From: Sarcocystis neurona
Taxonomy: Eukaryota; Apicomplexa; Conoidasida; Eucoccidiorida; Sarcocystidae
Direction of reading: 5' to 3'
Assembly: GCA_000727475.1 (NCBI GenBank)
Contig: KL647305.1
Location: 2,000,265-2,064,264, forward strand
Length of the DNA stretch: 64,000 bases
Both the position numbers and the translations under genes were made by a program. Shown here one piece after another: positions 41,883 through 53,300 of this stretch. A model generated the notes under the pieces. That model was not told where the DNA came from. It worked only from the letters and a program-made list of their open reading frames with translations, and made no database searches. Positions within the stretch are counted from its first letter, which is position 1. Every line of letters begins with the position of its first letter.

Positions 41883-44800
41883 AAATCAACAGTGGAATCT
41901 ATGGCCTGCCGAGCTGCGCCTGCCTGCACAAAGATGTGAGAAGCCTTTCACCTGGTGAACGTCTCCTCATGCATCATCCCCGCAGGACACTTTTCCTCAT
42001 TTACAAAGATTTTCGCATGCATCGGGTATATATATATATATATATTCATCTCTCCCTACGTATGTGACTCTAGATATCAGAGCGCATAATCGCTGATACG
42101 AATACGTGCCCAGCAGGTAGACACACAGCTTCTTAAGCAGCCGACTACCGCGTACATACATGGGATACAATATATATATATATATATATACGTATCTATA
42201 CGCGTACGTGCATCCTGACTGTGTTGGCTGGTGTGATTCTGACCTAGTTCCCCAGTGTACCTTGTTTGCTACGTCTTTTTTGAACCCTGCCTCAGAACAA
42301 GATAGCGCTGTACACGTACACGACAGTCTTTCGTCTGTGACAGACGAGACCGACATGCATGAACACTAAAGTGCTGACGGAAAACCTCGCATGAGGGTCC
42401 TTGCAGCAGCTTCAGGTAACAAACGGCTCATTCTACCCATGTTCAACATCTTTGGGCAGCCCTCAGTCCAACAGTTGCGTATGGGCTACCTACGCTTGCA
42501 CTCCGCTTGAACCTCGTTGAATGCGGCACAGTCTCATATAAACTCTACCTTTTCGAGGGACCGTCTTAGTGTGCTCAAGAACTCCCCAGGCGGATAGTCC
42601 TTTGATGGTGTACAACGTATCCTGCGAGCCCACTGAGGGGGCCTTCGTCTTTTGAGCAGAGAGCTCACTGTCGAAGGGCAAAGGGCACCCACCTATTTGC
42701 GCCAGTCTTTCGCAGGAGACTTGAACTGTAGCGATATGTCTGTTTCGATCAAAGGTGGAGGACGACTGAATAGTACCTGTTCGAGTGAACGTGAGCTACA
42801 CTGTTTGATTTTCTCGCGTAAGGATTGCCAGCGGTGAGATCCGGAATCGACATCACGACTATGATAGGCAGAGAGAGGTAGTCTCTTCTGCGGTATTCCT
42901 GTTGCGCGACGTGCAGAGTCGCTCAATGGTACATCCTTGTCTGTATGTATCTAAAGTCAGGGAGAGAAAGAGAAAAGGTCCTGCAGAACCTCATCAGTCT
43001 TGCAAGCAATTTAAGACTGACATGGATACCACCTCTGCGATACGGCTGACAACTGTGCAAATTTCGAACAGATGTCCAAGTAGCGTACTGCGCAACGAAC
43101 TCTCCTTTCAGTCCATCTGGGTGATGATAAATAAAGGTACTGGGAGGTTTACACATTTCTACCTTAATGCTGATTAGCTGCAAGTATGATTCGCGCTCGA
43201 CTCATGCTGCTACAACCGTTCACACAACTCATGTTCCTATAGCGGTATCGACCAGCTGCCAAGACTCGATCGCTTCACACGTTTGAATTGAACGTTGCAT
43301 TGGCGCGTGCTGCATTCCGGGAATTCAAAGGTCAGTGTAGAGATGAAATATTACTCCTGTTCGTGTGTCCTTTCACAGGTGAGTCTTGTATACGCAGAGC
43401 AGGAAATGGGGCTGGCACTCTGTGCGCACATGATGATATGCTGCGTATGCTTCACATTTAGAGATAAATTTCAGTGTGGCGACACATACAGGTGTACACG
43501 CAAACTAGCACACAGATAACACTTAATCAAATCGAGGATATGCGTACGAGAAAAAGGCAAGAGGAGACTATTTTATTCATGTTCTTATGGAGGATCCTGG
43601 CTCTCCGATGAACTGGGGCTGCTTGCTCAGCGCTACCGTACTCTCGACGTGCTGTCTTTAGTAGAATAAGTCTTCAGAGTCAGGTTTGAAGAGAGTTACC
43701 CACGTCAACCTGAGCCGATTCGTCAGAGGGATATATCGTATATCTGGCGTGTTTTGCTCAGGTGCGTACTTATTTACATACATATAGACATATGTATATA
43801 TATATATATATACGTGTATGTATATGCATATGTAAATGTATATACATACATATATGGAATGATCAACGACGAAGAAACACACGCGTGGATGGCCAAGGGA
43901 GGCTACAGAACTTTTAAGGTACTGCCGCTAGTAATGGTTGGGGAACTGGTAGCTTCCAGTGTCTGGTGTGTAGGTGACTACTACCACTATCACCTTCAAG
44001 GGAAACGTGTTATACGCGTGTTTCCTGCCGCTCGAAGCAGGCGTAGTCCCGTGGTGGTGAGCGTGCGCTTTCAAATGACGACATCGGGCGTATGGACATA
44101 TGGGTATATATACACATTTGAAAAGCATATCGGGTGTGTATTTGTGTGCCTGTAGGTACACATTTACTTACCTGTATGTACCGTCGTATATACGGAAACA
44201 GAAATTCCACCACGTCGACAGCCGGCTAATGCTATGTGCGCACAGAGGGTCTATCAACAGTACACAATTGCGAAAAGTGGAAAGACGCCTACTTCTGGAG
44301 ACGCGCGTCTTCTGATTATCTGCATTCACTACAAGGAAAACGTGTGCGCACGCGTGATGAAGCCGCACACTACTTAACACATACTTCCTTAATACGTGGC
44401 GCTGAACTTCAGTGAAATGCGATGAACATCGGAGAGGTACTTGATATTCAGGCGCGACGAGTTCCCATGTTCCTGAGCAGTAGAAGCATCATTATTAGCT
44501 TGAACCACGTAAAGCAGTAGCTACCCTTCCAGCCCCTCACGTGGCTGACATGGGGATCACAGATGTACGGCGTAGAAGGCTCACTGTATGCATACATACA
44601 GGTTCCGTATATTATACGTATGAGTAGGCACGTAGCTACGAAATTGTGCACTTCTATCGAAATACATCTTCTTCTCTAGGTGTAGTGCGTGTCAGAGCCT
44701 TGCGTTGTGTTTTCCTTCCCGCTGCGTACTACCGGCAAGCATACTCAAAGCTGCGTATGCGGTTATATGTGGACCACGCAGCCTTGTGTCAGCAGTTACC

Positions 44801-45395
44801 TGATACAAAGGGGTGGAGAAGACGACGAGACAGGGCGTCACCTCTTTCGCACTCGTCACCAGCCATGTGTGTACGTCCTTCCGAAGTACGCTCAACACAA
44901 TTGTGTTTAGCCCTTTAGCCGTAGCGAAACTAGTGTCCTACTAGGCACACCTATACAGTTGAGTATGTGGCAATTGACAAGCACCAGAATTGGAGGGATC
45001 TGGACCAGTAGTCCGTACGTATAGACGCAGCCATTTCTCCATAGACCACGTGCTTACAGGTGTATTTCTCTGGAAGCGCACACACGTATACCAGGGCACA
45101 CCTATCGTGTATGTGTACACGTGTGGACTCACAGAGAGGTTTCTATAGGTGCTTTCACGTAGCGAGGCTGCAACAAACGGAACAAAGGTGTCTTTCACGA
45201 ACGCCCGCAGGCGCGCGCCTCGACGCCTCGTACTGCACAGCGCCAGTAAGCAGGGGGGGAATTTTCTCTGGAACGGCATCCCACACCTAGAAGTGTAGAC
45301 GACATCTCTAGAGCATATGTTGGGAGCGTATGCGTGCAGCTGTACTGATAAACAAACGCTGTGCAGAGCCACCTGAACAGTAGACCTGGACACGT
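41883..45395. other. Repeat-poor interval without a supported gene
   Basis: Mixed-composition sequence with TA arrays near 42027-42045, 42170-42190 and 43795-43812. Open stretches flanked by possible splice sites occur (for example 42918-42981 and 43378-43491, the latter with LCAHMMICCVCFTFRDKF), but strand and chaining are unclear. Several ORFs overlap on both strands, so I call none. Confidence 0.3.
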
Positions 45396-46502
45396 ATGCC
45401 GGCGTACCTTCATGTGGAATGCAGGTATACAAGAAGGCGTCCTGCTGCGCGTGCATGGAGACATCTACAGAGCGCCGCAGGGATACATAACCAACCCACA
45501 TTAGCTACTACGGGATATATGCATCTACAGGGGCATATAGACGCACAACTACCCACATTAGCTACTACGAGATATATGCATCCACAGAGGTATATAGACG
45601 CACAACTACCGGATCTTCTAAACGCCGTGCAGTTTTTTATGCTGGGAACTTCTGACGTCCACCTCAAGCGTACCGATGCGTATGGCTTATATAGTGTGCG
45701 AGTCCGCAATCCATATGTGCATGGGATGGTCTGCAAATTCACGCAGGCTTCTGGAGCTACATACACAAACGTAAATTTCCTCCCACACATGTGTGTACAC
45801 GGCTATATACACGTACACAGGAGATTAGCCAGCCTCGTCGACATCGGACTCGAGATGGACTCGTGGGAATCTGAGGTAGCGCAAAAGCGCCAAGCCCCAC
45901 TGCCGTGTACTGTTCCCCAGAAACTTATCCGCGGCACGTACGTGTGTGCCCGTGCACCGTGCACCGGGGAGCTGGGAACGCACCCAGGAGCGTTCAGTAC
46001 GTGTGATTTGGAGAAGATTTTAATATATTCAGAGTATCGTGGAAGGCCGTTCAAACTTGTGCACCTGCGTATACCCTGTAGCATCATCTCTAGCTCTCAC
46101 TTCAGAAGCGCAGTAGGCTGTGTCTACTGGTGTATATCTATACACATGGAGTGTGCGTGGAGCACCAGGGCGATACACTGGTACAGTGCGACACTCTCCA
46201 CGTCCTGCACCGCATGCGGCCGGCGAAGGAAAGTGATAGCGGAAATTTACCTTTCCTGCAAACGTAATCATGTCAGGGGCAGCGTGAATAGCCCGATTAG
46301 CACCTGTGGCTCCAAAGTAGTCCGATGGCGTGCCAGCAAGAGGAACACCCGCGTTCCTCTTTCGTCTCCAACGCAGCGACCTGCGTACGGGCACGTAGTT
46401 AAGGTGCTAGTTCTATTCGATTTCCACGATCGGTCACTGAGGACGAACACCATCACCAGGACTAGGAGCGTGCTTAACGTGTCTGTTTCTATTCCTCCAT
46501 AG
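45396..46502 (+). CDS. Hypothetical ORF, 368 codons, with internal 19-residue duplication
   Basis: This is the longest open frame in the repeat-poor segment, and no trinucleotide bias explains it. It starts at ATG 45396 and stops TAG at 46500-46502. Two tandem 57-bp units (45495-45551, 45552-45608) encode PTLATTGYMHLQGHIDAQL and PTLATTRYMHPQRYIDAQL; keeping frame through a duplication suits coding, though any 57-base unit would. The rest is Cys, His, Arg and Tyr-rich without a recognised domain, signal peptide or membrane segment. Antisense ORFs of 94-149 codons overlap it. It may be non-coding chance. Confidence 0.3.
   Translation: MPAYLHVECRYTRRRPAARAWRHLQSAAGIHNQPTLATTGYMHLQGHIDAQLPTLATTRYMHPQRYIDAQLPDLLNAVQFFMLGTSDVHLKRTDAYGLYSVRVRNPYVHGMVCKFTQASGATYTNVNFLPHMCVHGYIHVHRRLASLVDIGLEMDSWESEVAQKRQAPLPCTVPQKLIRGTYVCARAPCTGELGTHPGAFSTCDLEKILIYSEYRGRPFKLVHLRIPCSIISSSHFRSAVGCVYWCISIHMECAWSTRAIHWYSATLSTSCTACGRRRKVIAEIYLSCKRNHVRGSVNSPISTCGSKVVRWRASKRNTRVPLSSPTQRPAYGHVVKVLVLFDFHDRSLRTNTITRTRSVLNVSVSIPP
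45495..45608. repeat. 57-bp tandem duplication
   Basis: Two copies differing at a few positions; both contain CACATTAGCTACTACG and ATAGACGCACAACTACC. Not related to the CAG or TA repeats of the window. Confidence 0.95.
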
Positions 46503-49500
46503 AGCCGTACAAATGCTGGTGCGACGCCGCAGCAGCATCTGTGGCACCTTCGAGGAAGAATGCCTGTCAGTGTCTCTATGTGAGCGGATTTGCCTTTCGA
46601 TTTGGGCAGGGTCCACACAGACGAACTGCTACTGCGCAGCCGCCTTGTGCTAGTGCAAGTGCTGCTGCCCCCGGTGCACGGGCTGTTGCTGCTAGGATTG
46701 CCTGGTGCTCTCCCCACTGTGCCCTGCTACTTTGAATCGCGTGCTACTCGTAATCACTCCAGTCCGCTACTCCTGCAGCCGGTGCTGCGGGTTCTCCTCG
46801 GCCGGAGTCGTTGCTCTTGCGATATTTCGTTACTGAAGCCGTGGTGCCGTTGCCTTAATCTCGTCAAGAGACTGGTCGCGACTCGTCCCGGAAGCACGTC
46901 GACGTCCGCTGGCGGGCGCGTTGTTGCTGCAACACTCCCTGCAGCAGCTGGGTGCCTGTTGCTGCCACTGTGGCTCCTTGTTGCTGCTGGTAATCTGCCG
47001 GATTAATAAAATGTCACCTTGCGAAGCGGCTTCGCTGCAGCCCAAGGTATATCTTTAGTCGTGCAGCAGCACAATCAACAACGCCATGACTGCATCCGTG
47101 GTAGCTATGTAACAACAGCTCGAACGGAGTATCACCTGTGCCGGCATCCGCTGCGCGGCAGAAAGTACAGTAGCAGCGGCGGCAGAAGGAAGGCCCGCTT
47201 GCCGCCGCGGTTCATCGGCTAGAGGCCGCAGCTGCCGAGAAAACCTCACGTGCACAACAGCAGCAGCTATATACAATAACGGCAACCCCAGCTCCAACAG
47301 CAGCAGGAGAAAAATCAACAACACAGGCACTAGTGCCACAGCAGCAGCAGGTTCACCAGCGCGGCAACCGGAGCAGCTCCAGCAACGGCAGCAGCTCATC
47401 TAGTAGCGGGTTCGGCAGCAGCAGCATTCTCCGCAGCGGTACAAGCTTCAGCTGCAGCGCCTCAGCAGCAGCCGCAACAGCAGCAGCAACAGCAACGGGG
47501 CTGCGGCAACGGCGATGTAGCTTACACCGTGTGGCACGTGTTTGTTCCAACAAGGCGAGGGGTGGCCTGAGAATTACGGCGCGTGACTTTTGAGTTCTAG
47601 TAGCCACCTTTTTCTCTTTCTTGCAATTCCGGCTCCATGCCGCCTTCCACTTGTCCTTCATATCGTGGTAATTCCCGATCGTTAGTGCACATCTTCCGTC
47701 CTCACCTCTTGCAGCTGCAGCCTCAGGGCTGCGGCGGCTTAGCAGTGCCAGTAAGGACCAGGAGCACGGGCAGCTAAACGCAACAGCAGTCGAATAGGAG
47801 CACAAACACCAAGTGAAACAGCAGCGCAGCAAGACCACCTGCAGAGGAACACTAAGCAGCTGCAGCAGCAGTCGCAGAGGGAGAACGAGCAGCAGCAGGA
47901 CAGGAGGAGGAGCTGCAGAAGCAGCCCCGGCAGCAGCAGGCTCACAGAGCAGCTACACGAGCAGCAACAGGAAGACCCAGCACGTGTGTTTCATTGCACG
48001 GGCTTTGCACGTCCGATTGAGCGATGCACAGGCCGTGCGCTTGCTCTCGCCCGGACAGCAGTGGCGGGATTTCCCTTAGTGCTGCTACGCTGTCACAGGA
48101 ACGCCATTTGACTCGTGGAACTCCACATGCGTAGCAGGACGTCTTCGCTTTTCTTCTTCGCTACATGAGCAGCAAGGCGCCATCTCGCCTTCGCTCCTTG
48201 AGTTAGCCCTACCTACTCTTATGCAACAGGTACCGGGAGCCGACCAGCAGCGGCAGCTGCACTGGGGAAACCAGCGGCAGCGGCAGCAGGGAGGCAGCAT
48301 CACACGCAGCCCACACATCCTTCTTGTGTATATCCTGCGGCGCATGTGGCCGATACAGAGCACTTCTTTCCGCCTCTGCTGCCGGGTCCACCGAAGCGAC
48401 GAGTGACTTCCTCTCGTAAGCCGTCGCTCCTCAATTGCCCCCTCTCCCCCCTCGCGACCCGGGGTGTGCACACACCCCACTGCCACTTCTACTCGCGCAG
48501 CCTTTTTATGGCGTGGTGCCTGTGCCCATTTCCTCTTTATCTTGCGAATCTCCTTTCTACGCAACAGAGGCCTCTCCTGGCGCCGGGCCTCACTGCCACA
48601 CGCCGCGCCTTCTCCGGCTGGGTTGTACTTGGTCGCACCGCAGCTGCGGGCCGGCGGCAGCCTAGTCGTTAGAACCATCGTTGCCATCGCACCCGACTAC
48701 CAGACAGGTCCTCAGAGAGAGCAGCGGCAACAGAGGAACAACCGGGGCAACAATAGCACCACTGCAGCAGCAGAGCCCGTGCTGCAACAGCAGCCTCGGG
48801 ATCTGCGCCAGCAACGGCCCCCGCCACGGATCTGCCGCCAACCGCCGCGAATAGGTGCCTTTGAAACGTTCCAACGACAGCGACGCTCGCTGCAGTAACA
48901 GCAGCGGGCTGAGACACCTGCGGAGCAGCAGGAGCCGAGCGGCAGCAGCCGACCAGCAGGGGCCGCAGTAGTAGAATAGGAAGCGACACAGCACCACGGT
49001 AGGGGCAGCAGTGGAGAGGTGCGCAGGGGCAGCTGCCGAAGCAATACCAGCATTAACACAAGCTGCAGCAGCAGAAACTGCAGCTGCAGCAACACACGGG
49101 CGCCCCGGTGTGCGGGCCAGAGAGTAGATAAGCTGCCGCTGCCGCTGTGGCGCCAGGTGCAGCACCCCACAAACGTGCAGCAGCAGCGGAGGTCTGCAGA
49201 CAAACACTCGAGGACGGCACCTGCAGCAGTCGCAGGCCTGACAGTATTGGCAGGGCAGCGGGCGCTGCACTACCCCTCCGCTGGGGCAACACGCAGGACT
49301 TCAACACCAGGCCCTACGTGCCTCATTAATAACAGCGCATGCTTCATCAGCAACACATGCTACAACAGCAACCTTCGCTGCAACAGCAACTTCCACTGCA
49401 AGAGCGGGTCAGCGCTGTAGTGGTGCAACAGTCACACGACAGCAGCGGCAGCACCAAGAGACGGTGGGGCGGCAAGACACGCTGCACGAGGAGGACGAGA

Positions 49501-50318
49501 GGGAGAAGGTGTATCCAAAGGCCTGCTGCAGCCGAACGGCGGCGGTCAGGGTGGTGAAGAGGCAGAGGACGCAGCTGTTAGAAGACGTAGAGACTCGGAG
49601 CTCGCAGCAGCAGGGCGACAGCACGAGCAGTGACGTCGCTGGCGGCAGTGCGGGCACGAAGCAGCAGATTAGTTCGGGAGGCAGCTGAGACGGCCAGTTT
49701 CTCTGGGGCGAGGCCGACGTGGTAGCAGCAAAAAGAGGAAGAGCAGGAGGAAAGCGAAGAACAGGAGGAGGAAGAACAGCAGCAACAGCTGGAGTGGCAG
49801 CAGCAACCGCTGGAGCGGCAGCAGGAGCAGGTGGAGCAACAACGTAGCTGTAGCAGCAGCAGCGGTGACAGCAGCTGAAGTCGCGGCAGGAGCAGCAGGG
49901 TGCTGGTCGTCGTGGCCACCGCGGGTTCTTCCTGCAGGAGAGGCAGCAGCACGGCAGGCAGAAGCAGTCGGTAGTGAGAGTGGTTCCCCCGCACGAGCGA
50001 CTACCTGACAGCAGGAGCAGTTCCAGGTAGAACAGCAGCAAAGAGGCCTCTCTGCAGTAACAGCCGCTTACATAAGGATCAGAAGCAGCAGCAGCGCCGT
50101 CGCGGGCGGGCGCTCCGGTGAGGATTTGCAAGAGAGCCGGTACCGCCTGAAGGAGCAGCAGCAGCGGCGGGACTCCTCTACCACAGCAAGCGCTCAACAG
50201 CAAGCAGAAGCGCTCATAGCAACAGCAACAGCAGGCCTCGTAACAACAAGGCCGCAGGAAGCAGTTTTGCTTGGAGCCCCACGAGCGACAGAGGTAGCCG
50301 GAGCAGCGGGGCGTCGGG
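46503..50318. other. CTG/CAG-rich interval, no supported product; 5' flank of the ATG4-like gene
   Basis: The plus strand is CTG-rich at 46580-47010 and CAG-rich from about 47300 to 50300, apart from a repeat-poor island near 48070-48660. Open frames in several registers and on both strands result from the triplet content. It may hold 5' exons or UTR of the downstream gene; I find no conserved segment to anchor one. Confidence 0.45.
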
Positions 50319-53300
50319 ATGAGCGGTGACGGGGAGGATGCGCTGGGACGGATGGGAGAAGAGGAGGAAATGGAAGTATCAGCAGATGCAAGAGCAACAG
50401 CAACGGCATTTGCAGCTGGAGCCTGCAGCGGTCTGTCGGACTATTACATTATTGCTGACGACGAGACTTTGAGGGCTGTCCCGCTGCAACAACAGCAGCA
50501 GCACCAGGAGCCGTGTCTGCAGCAACAGCAGGCCGAACAGGAGCTACAGCAGCATCCGCGGCAGCAGGCGCAGACCGAACAGCAGCAGCAGGAGGACCTG
50601 CAGCAGCAGCAGCAGACGGAACAGCAGTTTCGGCAGCCGGTGGTCGCGCAGAGCCGGGTAGAGCGGCTCGGCGCCACTCCGCAGCTCTTTCCTGCGGCGC
50701 CTGCGACGGCCCTCGGGGCAGCAGCTGCAGCAGCTCCACAGGCATCACGTCGCTTCGTCTGGGAGGGCGGACAGCAGCAGGCCCAGCAGAGCGCCGCGCA
50801 GTGCCTCGCCGCGGGAAACAAACATGCACAGCCTATGCAGGTCCCTCTCTCTTCCCAGCAGCAGCCCACGCAGCAGTCTGCTATCCAGCAGCAGCAGCAG
50901 AAACCAGACAGTTCTCAGCAGCCCCATGGAAAGGAACAGCAGCCTCAGCAGCCCCGTGGGAAGGAGCAGCGCCAGCAGCTGCTGGCCGAGGAACAGGCGC
51001 AGCAGCACACGCCAGAGCAGAGGGGACTGCGACAGCAGAACGAGGACTGCCAGGAAGGACTGACGACCGCAGGGGGGGAAGGCGGCCCAGAAGTGAGCGC
51101 AGAGCTGCTGTTGCGAGGGAGACGGAAGGTTGCTGTCTCAGACGCAGCTGCACTCGTGTGTGGTCTGCGCCCGCCGTGTCCGGGGAATGGTGCGGCAGCA
51201 GGAGCAGCGGGTAGAGCAGCAGACCCCACAGAAGCGTCATGCGGACGTGTAGAAATCGCAGCAGCGCGTGAAGCGACAGGGGCTCCGACGCAGGTCCTCG
51301 CAGCCGGCGTAGCTGCAGCAGCAACAGCAGGAGGTGTTGCCGCGGATGGAACAAGTGGGGCCGCAGGAATGGCAGGAACACGAAGACTAGCAGCAGCTGC
51401 ATCTCCTTCCGTCGACGCGCGGCAGGACGAAGGAACACGCTGTCAAGCTGCAACAGCAGCGGCAGCGGTAGGAGCAGAGGCAGCTGGTGCGAGCTCCGGT
51501 GCGGCAGATACCAACACCCGCATGCAGCAGAGGTGCGCCTCTCCTGCGCAAGAGAAGGCAGCTAGCGAGAGAGAGCCGTACAGGAAGCAGCAGCAGCAAC
51601 AGCAGAAGCAGCAACAGCAGAAGCTGCAGCAGCAGCAGCAGAAGTCGAAGCCGCAGCAGGGTGGAAAGGGGCTGGCGGCTTGGGCACCACGGGGACAAGC
51701 GTCAGAATCCGGAGAAGCTGCTGCAGTCGAAGAAGCGGCAGCACCGGACATTCGAGCGACAGCGTGCTGTCTGAGAGAAGACGCTACTGCGTCCTCAACA
51801 GCCGCAATCGCAACGGCAGAGACATGTGCAGCAACACGTTCGGAGGAGGCAGCAGCGGCAGGCTTGCTCCCGGCGCAACTGCATCAGCACGGGTCTTGTG
51901 GGCAATCGTCCGTGGGGCAGCAGCAGCAGCACGGAGGGCATTACCCAGGGCAGGAACAGCCGCAGCAGCAGAAGGCGCTGCAGCAGGCGAGAAGACAGCA
52001 GAAGGCGGGGCAGGCGCAGCAGCCGCAGCAATTTCAGGAGTCTACTGCAGCAGCGGAAGGCGCCGCGCCCCTCCACATACAAGGACGAAGAAGTGGAAAG
52101 GAGAAGAACTGCTTATCGTCTCGAGGAAATAACGAAGGGCAACAGCGGTGCGCCATGCCTGCTACGTCTGAAAGAAAATCAGTGCACCCTGCTCAGCAGC
52201 AGGCAGAGCAACAGCAGCGGGGAGAGCAACGGCAGGAAGAGCAACGGCAAGGAGAGGAGCAGCAGGGAGAGCAGCAGCAGGAACTGCAGCATGAGGCAGG
52301 GCAGCAGCAGGAAGAGCAGCAGCAGGAAGTGCAGCAGCAGGAAGAGCGGCAGCAGCCCTCCCGTGCAAGGGCGCAGCAATGCGTCGCCGATTCATCGTTT
52401 GGGGTTCCTCTGTCGGATCGTTCCTACTCATTTCTTTCTTCTTTTTCTTCTTCATCTTTCGCTTCTTTCTCCTGCTCTCCTGCGTCCAGAAGTTCCTTCG
52501 AGCTGTGCAGTGCGCCTCGGTCTTCTCAAGCCTCGTCGATCTCCTCTTGTCTTTCCTCTTGTCCTCCTGCTGTTGTTGGTTCTTCTTCTTCTTCGTGTGT
52601 TGCTGGCGATCCGCACGCAAGGCCGTCCTCCTCCTCCGACTTGTCGAGCACCGTCTTCTGCAGCGTCCCTTCCCGTTCCCGTGTTCGTGCTGCCTCGCCA
52701 TCCGCAGCAGGAGGCAGACTATCGGAGAGTACTCTCTCTCCTGCCGCTACTGCTGCTGCTGCTGCAGGGACTGCGCCCACGGCTGCTGCTCCTGCCGCTG
52801 CTGCTGCTGCACCTCCTGCTGCTGCTGCTCCTGCTTTTCCTTTTCCTCCTCCTCTTCCTGCTCCACCTCGTGCCCCTCTTGGTGTTTCTCTTCTTGTTGC
52901 GGGTACACCTGCGTCGTCGGCTGCTGCAGCAGGAGACGGTCGTAAAGTCACCGGACAACGGCTGCCGTGGGCTGCTGATGCTGCTGCTACCGGAGTGCCC
53001 TTTTCATCGCCTTCCCCTAAAAAGTCTTCCTCTGTTTCCTCGGATCAGCCTGCAGCAGCAGCTACCAGCGGCTGCGGTTCGCCTGCAATACGAAGCGCCC
53101 GCTCGACGTGGGAGCACGGGGAGGGGCGGGGACCGATGACGCAGCCAGAGCAGCAGCAGAGCTCATCCGAGGGACGGGCGAAGAAGCGGCAGCAGGGGCA
53201 AGGAGGAGACGTGATGCAGCAGAAATGGCAGCAAGAGCAGCCTCACGAGGGTCTACGGCGGAAGCCGCTAACCGAAGAGCAGCAGGGCCAGCAGAGAGAG

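Noticed and set aside
48085..48687. Minus-strand 200-codon ORF in a CAG-poor patch
   Set aside because: Arg/Cys-rich with no recognisable domain, overlapped by several plus-strand ORFs; no independent support.
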